This document shows, piece by piece, positions 52,305-61,055 of a DNA stretch of 64,000 nucleotides. The position numbers and the translations under genes are program-made. This DNA comes from an uncultured Lachnospiraceae bacterium (GTDB lineage Bacteria; Bacillota; Clostridia; Lachnospirales; Lachnospiraceae). A model generated the notes under the pieces. That model saw nothing but the letters and a program-made list of their open reading frames with translations, was not told the origin of the DNA and ran no database searches. The stretch covers positions 124,001-188,000 of the forward strand of contig CAJUDZ010000003.1 of the NCBI GenBank assembly GCA_910584965.1. The letters are read 5' to 3'. Numbering within the stretch: position 1 is the stretch's first letter; the number at the start of each line of letters is the position of its first letter.

Positions 52305-53840
52305 ATGGGCAGAGTGCAGAAGGCCGCGAAGAATATTTTCTTCGGCTACATCAGCAATTTCATGATTCTGATTCTGGGGTTCTGGCAGAGAGACGTCTTT
52401 ATCCGGGTGCTCGGAGAAACGCTGCTCGGCGTGAATACGCTGTATGCGGATATCCTGAGCGTGTTATCGCTGGCGGAACTCGGCGTCGGCACGGCGTTAA
52501 ATTACAGTCTGTATAAGCCGGTGGCCGGCCGGGATTATGAGAAAATCAAGTCTTATATGCGGCTTTATAAAAAGGCATATCTGACGATCGCCGGCGTCAT
52601 TGCCGTCATAGGGCTTGCGGTGACGCCCTTCCTGCCATTGCTGATTAAACCCGAAAGCCGGAGCGGCATCGCGGTAAGGGAACTGGTCATCTATTACCTG
52701 ATTTTTCTCTTCAATACGGTCAGCACGTATTTTGTGGCTTATAAATACAGTCTTGTCAACGCGGAACAAAAGGATTATATTCAGACTAATATCACAACGA
52801 TTACGAAGATCGTTACGGTCTGCATTCAGATCGTCGTCCTGCATGTGACGAAAAGTTTTCTTTTATATCTGTTGACCCATGCGGTCATCGAACTGCTTCA
52901 GAAAATTATCGTCAGCGTGTACCTGAACAGGCTTTATCCCTATCTGAAAGAACGGAACGTGGAGAAGCTGACGAAAGCGGAAACGGATGTTGTCGTCACG
53001 AAGAGCAAGGCGCTGATGTTTCATAAAATAGGGGATGTGGCCAGATTACAGACGGACAGCATTATCATCACGTATTTTATCGACGTGGCTTCGGTCGGTT
53101 TTGTCGGAAATTATAATTATGTGATCACTTACGGCGCCAATTTTATCAACCTGATTTTCAATTCCGTCATTTCCGGGCTCGGCAACCTTGTCGCGACGGA
53201 ATCGAAGGAAAAGCAGTACAGCATTTTTAAAGTATACCGCTTTTTTGCCTGCTGGCTGTACGGCTTCGCGGCGGTTGGTTTTTTCCTGCTTCTGACGCCG
53301 CTCATCACCGGGCTGTGGCTGGATGAGAGCTGGAAGCTGGGACAGACGGTGCTCAGCCTGATTTTGATCGATTTTTACTTTAAAGGCGGCAGAGTCGTAC
53401 TGCTGAATTATAAGATTGCGGCGGGGGTGTTTGAACAGGATAAATATTTATCCATCATTCAGGGAGCCGTGAATCTTGTGATTTCCATCGTCGGGGCGAA
53501 GTATATCGGTCTGGCCGGCGTTTATATCGGAACGGTGGTATCCGGCGTCATGGCAAACCTTGTCAGGCCCATCATCATTTACAGGGACTGTTTTGCGAGA
53601 AGCGCGTGGGATTATTTTAAAGATTCCCTGAAATATATTTGCACGATTCTGGGGATTCTTTTAGTATTGTTACCTGTAAAAAAATTCCTGCTGGCCCAGG
53701 TGAATATACTGACTTTTCTTCTGACGGCGGGAATCGTTACGATAGTGTATAATCTTGTTTTTATCTGTTTCTTCCGGAAAACGGAGGAATTTGGATACTT
53801 GCTGTCGGTAGTATGCAGGAAATTTCGGAAAAAGGCATAG
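52305..53840 (+). CDS. wzx-like: Wzx-type oligosaccharide flippase (MOP superfamily)
   Basis: A 511-residue membrane protein with about fourteen hydrophobic segments, the usual size and topology of Wzx/PST transporters. The N terminus (KNIFFGYISNFMILILGFWQ) and ELGVGTALNYSLYKP match the lipopolysaccharide biosynthesis flippase family, and FHKIGDVARLQTDSIII is a common mid-protein block. It should flip the undecaprenyl-diphosphate repeat unit outward. AAAGGGA lies five bases before the ATG. With the phosphoglycosyl transferase at 46532 and the Wzy-like protein at 56077, it makes a complete Wzx/Wzy system in this block. Confidence 0.92.
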   Translation: MGRVQKAAKNIFFGYISNFMILILGFWQRDVFIRVLGETLLGVNTLYADILSVLSLAELGVGTALNYSLYKPVAGRDYEKIKSYMRLYKKAYLTIAGVIAVIGLAVTPFLPLLIKPESRSGIAVRELVIYYLIFLFNTVSTYFVAYKYSLVNAEQKDYIQTNITTITKIVTVCIQIVVLHVTKSFLLYLLTHAVIELLQKIIVSVYLNRLYPYLKERNVEKLTKAETDVVVTKSKALMFHKIGDVARLQTDSIIITYFIDVASVGFVGNYNYVITYGANFINLIFNSVISGLGNLVATESKEKQYSIFKVYRFFACWLYGFAAVGFFLLLTPLITGLWLDESWKLGQTVLSLILIDFYFKGGRVVLLNYKIAAGVFEQDKYLSIIQGAVNLVISIVGAKYIGLAGVYIGTVVSGVMANLVRPIIIYRDCFARSAWDYFKDSLKYICTILGILLVLLPVKKFLLAQVNILTFLLTAGIVTIVYNLVFICFFRKTEEFGYLLSVVCRKFRKKA

Positions 53841-53880
53841 CGGAAAGCCGGGGAGACATCTATGGCAGGGAGAGCGGAGC

Positions 53881-55014
53881 ATGAGGGAAAAAGAACTGGC
53901 AGAGGAAATCAAAATGGACACAATGAAAATGGAGCTGATCGGAACGGCCTGTGAGGAACTTCTGACCTACGGTCTGTGGAATTATAGAAAGAAAGCAAAG
54001 ATTTTCATAAAAAAATATGCGCTCAGGCAGCAGACGCCGGCAAACGACCCGGTCTTCTGGCCGACGGGCCTGCTTGCGTCCGGTTTGTGGCATTGCAGGA
54101 GGAAGCTGTTAAACTGTAAAACCGAGGATGCAGGGGCAATGGTGAACCGAATAGAAGCCGCTCTTCTGGCCTATTTTACCAGATGGGAGAAAAAGAAGTT
54201 TCCGGTTTCTTATCTGGACGATCTGCTTGCCGGAGAAGTATTTCTCGCAATTCTGGAAGAATATCAGGACGGTTGTCGGGCGAACGGCATGATCAATGAA
54301 AAAAATGTCGGAAAATACCGAAAAGCCGTGGATAAACTGGCAGAGTATGCCTTTTCCTATCCGACGGACGAAACGGGCAGTTTTCCTTACCGCGCCGCCC
54401 GGAAGAACGGGCATATCTATGTCGATACGATCGGCCTGTCCTGCCCCTTTTTGTACGAATACGGAAGAGTCTACGAGAAGGATGAGGGGATGGAACTGGC
54501 GGTCGCGCAGATTGCGAATTTTCTGGCTTACGGAATCGACACAACGACGGAACTGCCCTATCACGGCTATGAGGTGGAGTCGGGCATGAAATATGGCATT
54601 ATCGGATGGGGCAGGGCCGTCGGATGGCTTCTGCGGGGCATGATAAGGTGCATGACGGCCGTATACGGCCTGGACAGATTACAGGAATCTTACTGCCGCC
54701 TGATGGATGTGGTCATCGCATGGCAGCGCAAAGACGGTTATTTCTCCTGGCAGCTGCAGGCGATGGAGGGCCCTGCGGATACTTCCGCAACCGCGATGAT
54801 CTGCCTCGCCCTGCAGGAAGGAATCCGGACGAGGATGCTTCAGGGAGAGGCCTATCAGATCGTTCTGGATAAAGGGCTTCACGCCCTGCGCAAGTCCATC
54901 AAAAACGGAAGGGTGTACGACAGCCTCGGCGAATGCGAAGGCTTTTCGCAGTATCCGCAGAACTACGGGGCCTATCCCTGGGCGCTCGGAGTGGTGCTGA
55001 TGCTGGAGATATAG
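53881..55014 (+). CDS. GH88/GH105-type unsaturated uronyl hydrolase-like protein
   Basis: A 377-residue helical barrel protein. FPYRAARKNGHIYVDTIG followed by SCPFLYEYG matches the catalytic Asp region of GH105 (YteR-type) enzymes. GWGRAVGWLLRGM is the family's RGxGW-like block, and DTSATAMICLAL is the late Ser/Ala block. Known members hydrolyse unsaturated uronic acids from lyase-cut polysaccharides. There is no signal peptide, so it is cytoplasmic or released by lysis. A hydrolase of this type inside a biosynthetic block is unusual; it may trim lipid-linked products or recycle fragments. GGGAG lies eight bases before the ATG. Confidence 0.72.
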   Translation: MREKELAEEIKMDTMKMELIGTACEELLTYGLWNYRKKAKIFIKKYALRQQTPANDPVFWPTGLLASGLWHCRRKLLNCKTEDAGAMVNRIEAALLAYFTRWEKKKFPVSYLDDLLAGEVFLAILEEYQDGCRANGMINEKNVGKYRKAVDKLAEYAFSYPTDETGSFPYRAARKNGHIYVDTIGLSCPFLYEYGRVYEKDEGMELAVAQIANFLAYGIDTTTELPYHGYEVESGMKYGIIGWGRAVGWLLRGMIRCMTAVYGLDRLQESYCRLMDVVIAWQRKDGYFSWQLQAMEGPADTSATAMICLALQEGIRTRMLQGEAYQIVLDKGLHALRKSIKNGRVYDSLGECEGFSQYPQNYGAYPWALGVVLMLEI

Positions 55015-55046
55015 GACAATGACAGGATGGATATGGGGTTATTCAT

Positions 55047-56024
55047 ATGATTATCATCAGAGTTATGGGCGGCCTGGGAAACCAGCTGCAGCAGTATGCG
55101 TTGTATAAAAAACTGGAGAGCATGGGAAAAGAAGTCAGGCTGGATACTTCCTGGTTCCGGGATACCATGCAGGAGACGGTTCTGGCGGAACGGGAACTGG
55201 AACTGCGTTATCTGAGCGGCATTTCCTACCGGGAGGCGGCGCCGGAAGAGATCAGAAGCGTGCTCGGACGATTGTGGGAGGAGCGGGAAACAATCACGGC
55301 AAAGCTGAAAAGAAAGCTGCTCCCGGCCTCCAATCCCGTTTTTACGGAAAGTGATATGTACCATGAACAGGTATTCGGATTTGACGATAAATATCTGACG
55401 GGTTACTGGGCCTGTGAAAAATATTATGCGGATATTCTGGGAAAGCTGCGTCGGGAGATCGGTTTCCCAGAAGAAGACGTTTTATCGGGCCAAAAGACAT
55501 CCGTGGAATCCGGCAGTCGTCCGTCGGATGAAAATGCCGGCATTTTATCTAAAAATGCGGAAATGATATGTAAGATGCGGGAAACGGAGTCCGTCAGCGT
55601 GCATATCCGCAGGGGCGATTATCTGGATGCGGCCAACCGTCCGATTTTCGGAGGAATCAGTACGAAAGAATATTACCGGGCCGCGGTCGATTTTTGCAAA
55701 GAGCGGTTTCCCGGAGCGAAGTTTTTCTTTTTTTCCGATGATATTCCTTATGTACAGGAGCATTACCGGGAAGAGGCTTTTGAAATCATCGACTGGAATC
55801 ACGGCAGAAACAGCATTTATGACATGATGCTGATGAGCCGTTGCAGACATAATATCTGTGCAAACAGCACGTTCAGCTTCTGGGGGGCCAGGCTCAATCC
55901 CTTTGAACAGAAGGTGACGATACGGCCTTCCATCCATAAAAACACGCAGATCTGTATTCCGGAGCAGATGAAAGAGCTCTGGGCCGGATGGACGCTGATA
56001 ACGCCGCAGGGAAAAGTCCTTTGA
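55047..56024 (+). CDS. GT11 alpha-1,2-fucosyltransferase-like
   Basis: A 325-residue GT11 protein. It starts IIIRVMGGLGNQLQQYALYK and has HIRRGDYLDAA and SRCRHNICANSTFSFWGARL, the ordered GT11 blocks. An extra Ser/Gly-rich segment (about residues 145-175) lies before the donor motif and is missing from the copy at 37983. The ribosome binding site is weak. It serves the third transcription block. Donor is probably GDP-fucose or a related GDP-6-deoxyhexose, made elsewhere. Confidence 0.86.
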   Translation: MIIIRVMGGLGNQLQQYALYKKLESMGKEVRLDTSWFRDTMQETVLAERELELRYLSGISYREAAPEEIRSVLGRLWEERETITAKLKRKLLPASNPVFTESDMYHEQVFGFDDKYLTGYWACEKYYADILGKLRREIGFPEEDVLSGQKTSVESGSRPSDENAGILSKNAEMICKMRETESVSVHIRRGDYLDAANRPIFGGISTKEYYRAAVDFCKERFPGAKFFFFSDDIPYVQEHYREEAFEIIDWNHGRNSIYDMMLMSRCRHNICANSTFSFWGARLNPFEQKVTIRPSIHKNTQICIPEQMKELWAGWTLITPQGKVL

Positions 56025-56076
56025 GAAGGGCGGTATACGGTTTTTTCGCGGATTGTGGAAAGGAACTCGTCTGAGA

Positions 56077-57660
56077 ATGAACGAAAAAATAACAAAAAAA
56101 ATACCGATATATGAAGTCCTATATTTTGGCTTCTTTCTGCTGCTGTCCGTGACAAAGGGATTTGGCCTCTATGACGGACAGAAGCTTTTTATCCTGCTTG
56201 TTACGCCGGCTCTGCTCTGCGGATTTGTCAAAATTCTGATTACGCCCTATACGGGGCGGCAGTCGGTGTTCGTCGCGGCTATGCTCGTCATGACGGCGTT
56301 TGTGTATGCGCAGTCGCGGGAAAAGGGCATTCTTTTTGTCATGCTTTTGATGCTGGGAATGAAAAACATTTCCCTGAAAAAGGTGATGCGCACCGGTCTG
56401 TGGGTGTGGTCCATGTGCGCCGTTCTGCTCAGCATTTTTTCCTTTTTCCGTCTGGAACATACGATTTACCGGGTTGTCCGGAAGCTGGGGCTCGGACATA
56501 TTTTCCGCTGGAGTCTCGGTTTTACGCATCCCAATATTCTGCATATTACTTATTTTGCGCTCTGCGCTTTTATCATTTATGAGCTGGCAGAGCGGTATTG
56601 TCTGAAACATTTCGTGCTGCTGATGATCGGCAATGTGCTCGTATTTTTTTATTCGGTCAGCTTTACCGGCTTTGGCATCGTAACGATTTTCCTTGCGGGA
56701 GAGCTGTATGTGCATTTCCGCCCCAAATTCTCTCGCCCGGAAAAGGCGGCGGTCATTCTGGTACTTCCCGTCTGCATTCTGTTCGCTTTTTTGCTGCCCT
56801 GTCTCTATGCGTTTCAGGAGGCGGCCGGACAGGTATCTCCCTGGCTGGAAAAGCTGAATCTGCTTCTGAATACCCGGATATGGCTGGCGAGCCAGTATAT
56901 GTCGCCGGAATATATGAGCCTCTTTGGCATGGAGGCCGCATTGCAGAGAATGCCGTTCGGAACCATTGACAGTTCTTATGTCTGGTGCTGTGTCAATTAT
57001 GGACTGATCCCGTTTCTTTTTTTCATGGCGGCTTATATGGTTCTGGCAGCAGACCAGTGCCGGAAGCAGAAAATGGGCGAAGCGGTGATGCTCGTCTGCT
57101 TTTTGGGAGCCGGCTTCACCGAACAGCTGTTGTTTAATACCTCTTTTAAAAATATTACGCTGCTGTTTCTGGGAGAGCTTTTGTTCAGACAGAAGGAAGG
57201 AGAGAAGGAATACTGCCTTCTTCCGGCGGCATACCGGGAAATCGAAGTGCCGGTTCCGGCCGTATGGACGTTTTTGACGGGACTTCCGAAAAAGGCGGCC
57301 GGGGTCCGGAAATCCGCTCCGAAACGGATTGTGACAGCCGTTCTTATGGGAGCTGCGGCAGGCGTGCTTCTGTGCGGCCTTCTGTACAGAGCGCCCAAAG
57401 GCTATGTTGTGCCGCGGGTGTATACGGATGGGTGGTTCGAAAGCGTCGAATATCTGGAAAGCGCAGAAGACCCCGCATATGAAGGCTATCGGATTATGAA
57501 TTATACGGATGCCGAAACGAGGATGCAGGTCGTGGAAGAAAACGCGGTTATGGTGGAATCGGCGCGGTATTACACGGGGAGCGCATTGATCGGCGGTTTC
57601 GCGGGATATCTCCTGTGTCTCCTGTTTTGTCTGAGCAAAAAGGAGCGGAAACGGGACTGA
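56077..57660 (+). CDS. Wzy-like polymerase family membrane protein
   Basis: A 527-residue polytopic membrane protein. LGFTHPNILHITYFAL is the HPN motif shared with the protein at 45246. The large outer loop includes LLNTRIWLASQYM and GTIDSSYVWCCVNYG, an arrangement seen in Gram-positive Wzy proteins. After the polymerase part it has an extra C-terminal outer domain of about 80 residues between two membrane segments, a feature I cannot name. ATG 56077 is preceded by GGAAAGGA at twelve bases; the TTG-initiated longer frame is less likely. It is the expected partner of the Wzx flippase at 52305. Confidence 0.76.
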   Translation: MNEKITKKIPIYEVLYFGFFLLLSVTKGFGLYDGQKLFILLVTPALLCGFVKILITPYTGRQSVFVAAMLVMTAFVYAQSREKGILFVMLLMLGMKNISLKKVMRTGLWVWSMCAVLLSIFSFFRLEHTIYRVVRKLGLGHIFRWSLGFTHPNILHITYFALCAFIIYELAERYCLKHFVLLMIGNVLVFFYSVSFTGFGIVTIFLAGELYVHFRPKFSRPEKAAVILVLPVCILFAFLLPCLYAFQEAAGQVSPWLEKLNLLLNTRIWLASQYMSPEYMSLFGMEAALQRMPFGTIDSSYVWCCVNYGLIPFLFFMAAYMVLAADQCRKQKMGEAVMLVCFLGAGFTEQLLFNTSFKNITLLFLGELLFRQKEGEKEYCLLPAAYREIEVPVPAVWTFLTGLPKKAAGVRKSAPKRIVTAVLMGAAAGVLLCGLLYRAPKGYVVPRVYTDGWFESVEYLESAEDPAYEGYRIMNYTDAETRMQVVEENAVMVESARYYTGSALIGGFAGYLLCLLFCLSKKERKRD

Positions 57661-57691
57661 GGAGACGGCGGGATGTAGAAAGGGCATGGTT

Positions 57692-59740
57692 ATGGAAAAG
57701 AATACGCTGCAGTACTGCACCATATTAAAAACAAATATTAACGTTACGACGATGGAAAAGACCATCCGATATATCACGGAAAATCTGGAAGCGTTAAAAG
57801 GAAACTATATCTGCGTGTCCAATGTCCATACGACCGTGATGGCGTACCGGGATGCACATTACCGGAAAATACAGAACGGCGGAGCGATGGCGCTGCCTGA
57901 CGGCCAGCCGCTTTCTATCGTGAGCCGGCGGCGCGGATACCGGGACGCCAGAAGGGTTCCGGGGCCCGATCTGATGCCGGCGATTCTGAAACTGTCGCTG
58001 GAAAAAGGCTATTCCCATTATTTTTACGGAAGCTCGGAACATACGCTGGCGCAGCTACAAAAAACGCTTATAAAGACTTATCCCGGCCTGAAAATTGCGG
58101 GGATGTATGCGCCGCCGTTCCGGCAGATGACAGAGGAAGAAGACCGGGAAACCGTGGAACGCATCAATGCGGCAAAACCGGATTTTATCTGGGTTGCGCT
58201 CGGTGCGCCCAAACAGGAAATCTGGATGTATGAGCACAAAAACAGGGTGCAGGGCCTGATGATCGGCGTCGGCGCCGCTTTTGATTTTATGGCGGGAACA
58301 GTGAAGCGCGCCCCTCTGTGGATGCAGAAACTGTGTCTGGAGTGGGTATTCCGCATCATACAGAATCCAAAGCGCATGCTGCCCAGATATCTGAATACGA
58401 ATTTTGCCTTTCTTTACCATACGGGCCGGGAAACTGCGGCGCTTGCCAGAGAGAAGCGGAGGAACGGTTCCGCGGCCGGGGTGCACAGAGAACAAGCCGG
58501 AGAAAGGCGGATGAAGCCTGCCGGAAAAGATGCGGCGCCGCTCAGAATCGCCATGATCGGACATAAGCGCATTCCGTCGAGAGAGGGCGGCGTGGAGATC
58601 GTCGTGGAGGCCCTTGCGGTCAGAATGGCGGAAAAAGGTCATAAAGTGGAGGCCTATAACAGGTATGGACATCACGTATCCGGTAAAAAATATGATGAGG
58701 AATACGGACGCGGTGACAGAAAATACTATAAAGGCGTTCGCATTCACATCGTGCCGACCTTTAAGAGCAGCAAACTGAACGCCATCGTTTATTCCTTCTT
58801 TGCCACCGTCCGGGCGCTCGTCAAGCCTTACGACGTGATTCACTATCATGCGGAAGGACCGTGCGCCATGCTCTGGCTGCCCAGGCTGTGCGGGAAAAGG
58901 GTGGTTGCAACGATACACGGTCTGGACTGGCAGCGGGCCAAATGGGGGAATTTTGCTTCCCGCGTGATTCGGTTCGGCGAAAAAATGGCGGCAAAATATG
59001 CGGATGAAGTCATCGTTCTTTCGGAAAATGTCCGTCAGTATTTTAAAGACACTTACGGGCGGGATGTGGTTTTTATCCCCAACGGAATCGAGCGCCCCAT
59101 CAGACGGAAGGCGGAATTGATTACGGAGAAATTCGGATTACGGGAAAACGGCTATTTCCTTTTTCTGGCACGGATTGTACCCGAAAAAGGACTGCATTAT
59201 CTGATCGAAGCATTTCACAAAACCGATACGGACAAGAAGCTGGTGATTGCGGGAGGCAACAGCCATGCGGCCGATTACATGGAGAAAATACACCGTATGG
59301 CTGCCGAAGACGACCGGGTCATCATGACGGATTTCGTACAGGGACAGGTGCTGGAAGAGCTTTTTTCTTCCGCCTATGCCTTTGTCCTGCCGAGCGACGT
59401 GGAAGGCATGGCGATCAGCCTTTTAGAGGCCATGAGCTACGGAAACTGCTGTCTCGTGAGCGATATCAGCGAGAATACGGAAGTCGTGGAGGATAAGGCG
59501 CTGACCTTCCGGAAGGGAAACGTAAAAGATTTACAGAAAAAACTGGAATATATGCTGCAAAATCCTGAAATAGTGGAAGAATACAGGAAGCAGAGCAGCG
59601 GCTTCATCTGCGGTAAATACAACTGGGACGATGTGGTGGAGCGGACGCTTCGTATCTACCGCGGGGACGCCCTGCGCGCATATGACAGGAAACAGACTGA
59701 AGAAAGGGCATCGGCCGGATATGAAAATTCTGTTCATTAA
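57692..59740 (+). CDS. GT26 (WecG/TagA/CpsF)-GT4 fusion glycosyltransferase
   Basis: A 682-residue two-domain enzyme. Residues about 1-245 form a complete WecG/TagA/CpsF domain: ALPDGQPLSIV, RVPGPDLM, GAPKQEIWM and GVGAAFDFMAGTVKRAP. A basic linker (about 245-284) leads into a full GT4 enzyme starting IAMIGHKRIPSREGGVEIVV, a DUF1972/rhamnosyltransferase-like N terminus, with ATIHGLDWQRAKW, FLARIVPEKGLHYLIEAF and PSDVEGMAISLLEAMSYG. It could add two sugars in turn to one acceptor. ATG 57692 lies seven bases after AAAGGG; the in-frame ATG at 57686 is too close. Both halves look intact and the frame is continuous through the linker, so this is a true single protein. Confidence 0.88.
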   Translation: MEKNTLQYCTILKTNINVTTMEKTIRYITENLEALKGNYICVSNVHTTVMAYRDAHYRKIQNGGAMALPDGQPLSIVSRRRGYRDARRVPGPDLMPAILKLSLEKGYSHYFYGSSEHTLAQLQKTLIKTYPGLKIAGMYAPPFRQMTEEEDRETVERINAAKPDFIWVALGAPKQEIWMYEHKNRVQGLMIGVGAAFDFMAGTVKRAPLWMQKLCLEWVFRIIQNPKRMLPRYLNTNFAFLYHTGRETAALAREKRRNGSAAGVHREQAGERRMKPAGKDAAPLRIAMIGHKRIPSREGGVEIVVEALAVRMAEKGHKVEAYNRYGHHVSGKKYDEEYGRGDRKYYKGVRIHIVPTFKSSKLNAIVYSFFATVRALVKPYDVIHYHAEGPCAMLWLPRLCGKRVVATIHGLDWQRAKWGNFASRVIRFGEKMAAKYADEVIVLSENVRQYFKDTYGRDVVFIPNGIERPIRRKAELITEKFGLRENGYFLFLARIVPEKGLHYLIEAFHKTDTDKKLVIAGGNSHAADYMEKIHRMAAEDDRVIMTDFVQGQVLEELFSSAYAFVLPSDVEGMAISLLEAMSYGNCCLVSDISENTEVVEDKALTFRKGNVKDLQKKLEYMLQNPEIVEEYRKQSSGFICGKYNWDDVVERTLRIYRGDALRAYDRKQTEERASAGYENSVH

Positions 59741-60977
59741 TAAATTTCTGCATCCGAACGGCGGCTCCGAGACTTATATATTCGGGCTCGGAGAGGCGCT
59801 TGTGAAGATGGGGCATGAAGTGCAGTACTTCGGCATGGAACATGAAGGACGGGCGGTTGGCAACCGGGCGGAAAGCTATACTTCCGATATGGACTTTCAC
59901 GGAGGAGGGCTGCAAAAGCTCCTGTATCCGTTTAAAATCATCTATTCTGCCGAGGCGAGAAAGAAACTCCGTCCCGTTTTGCAGGACTTCGCACCGGATA
60001 TTGTACACCTGAACAACATCAACTTCCAGCTCACGCCTTCGGTGATCGATGAAGTCAGGGCTTTCGAGAAAAAAAGCCGGAAACCTGTCCGCATCGTGTT
60101 TACCGCCCACGATTACCAGTGGGTGTGCCCGAACCATATGCTGATGATACCGCGGACGGGAAAACCGTGCTTCGCCTGTCGGGGCGGCCGGTTCGGAAAC
60201 TGCACGAAAAACCGGTGCATTCACGGCTCTTTTGTCAAAAGCCTGCTCGGCACGCTGGAAGCGGATTTTTATCGGTGGCGCAGGACTTACGGGAAAGTGG
60301 ACCGGATTATCTGTCCGAGCGCGTTTATGAAAAAACAGCTCGATACCGACCCGCTGCTTGCGGATAAGACGCTGGTGCTGTATAATTTCGTACCGGAAGC
60401 CGGAGAAAAAGAAGACTGCGGGAGCAGCGCGAAGAGGGACGCCGCATGGAACAGACTGCGGGAACATCTTCCCGATCGGTATGTTCTCTATTTCGGCCGC
60501 TTTTCCGCAGAAAAAGGCGTGGAAACGCTGCTGAAAGTCTGTAAGCGGATGCCGGATGTGCCGTTTGTTTTTGCGGGAACCGGGCCGCTTCATGAAGAAG
60601 TTTCACAGGCGGACAACATCCACAATGTGGGATTCGTCACGGGAGAAGCCCTGCGAAAGCTCATCGCCGGCGCGGCGTTCAGCCTGTATCCGTCCGAATG
60701 GTACGAAAACTGTCCCTTTTCCGTGATGGAATCCCAGGCATATGCAACGCCGATGATCGCTTCTGATCTTGGCGGCATTCCGGAATTGCTGCACGACGGC
60801 GTGACCGGGGAACTCTTTCCCGCCGGGGACGAAGCCGCGCTCGGCGAAAAAATCAGGAAGCTCTGGGAACAGCCGGCGCTTTGTGCGGCGTACAGGGAGA
60901 ACTGTAAAAAGATAAAATTCGATACAGCAGAGGAATATTGTGGTAAAATAATAGAACAGGTTTACGTGTGCCGGTGA
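59721..60977 (+). CDS. GT4 glycosyltransferase with four-cysteine insertion
   Basis: A 418-residue GT-B enzyme beginning MKILFINKFLHPNGGSETYI. TAHDYQWVCPNHML is followed by a Cys-rich insert (PCFACRGGRFGNC and then KNRCIHG) in the acceptor domain, which may bind a metal; this insert is known from a GT4 subfamily. The donor domain has LYFGRFSAEKGVETLLKV and SEWYENCPFSVMESQAYATP. The ATG overlaps the previous gene by 20 bases. Donor unknown, but it probably completes the repeat unit after the fusion enzyme. Confidence 0.86.
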   Translation: MKILFINKFLHPNGGSETYIFGLGEALVKMGHEVQYFGMEHEGRAVGNRAESYTSDMDFHGGGLQKLLYPFKIIYSAEARKKLRPVLQDFAPDIVHLNNINFQLTPSVIDEVRAFEKKSRKPVRIVFTAHDYQWVCPNHMLMIPRTGKPCFACRGGRFGNCTKNRCIHGSFVKSLLGTLEADFYRWRRTYGKVDRIICPSAFMKKQLDTDPLLADKTLVLYNFVPEAGEKEDCGSSAKRDAAWNRLREHLPDRYVLYFGRFSAEKGVETLLKVCKRMPDVPFVFAGTGPLHEEVSQADNIHNVGFVTGEALRKLIAGAAFSLYPSEWYENCPFSVMESQAYATPMIASDLGGIPELLHDGVTGELFPAGDEAALGEKIRKLWEQPALCAAYRENCKKIKFDTAEEYCGKIIEQVYVCR

Positions 60978-61003
60978 GCGCAGCGTAACGGAAATTTGTG
61001 ATT

Positions 61004-61034
61004 TGTGCCCGGCAGCGGTCGATATGCGGGCACA
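61004..61034 (+). other. Hairpin upstream of the radical SAM gene
   Basis: TGTGCCCG (61004-61011) pairs exactly with CGGGCACA (61027-61034) around a 15-base loop, ending four bases before the AAAGG site. There is no following T run, so it is not an ordinary terminator. It could affect translation of the radical SAM gene or partly block readthrough. Confidence 0.5.
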
Positions 61035-61055
61035 GAGAAAGGCATGGTTATAAAT

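Noticed and set aside
57692..59740. Fusion gene as the result of a sequencing frameshift
   Set aside because: The frame runs through a plausible basic linker without change of phase, and both domains are complete.
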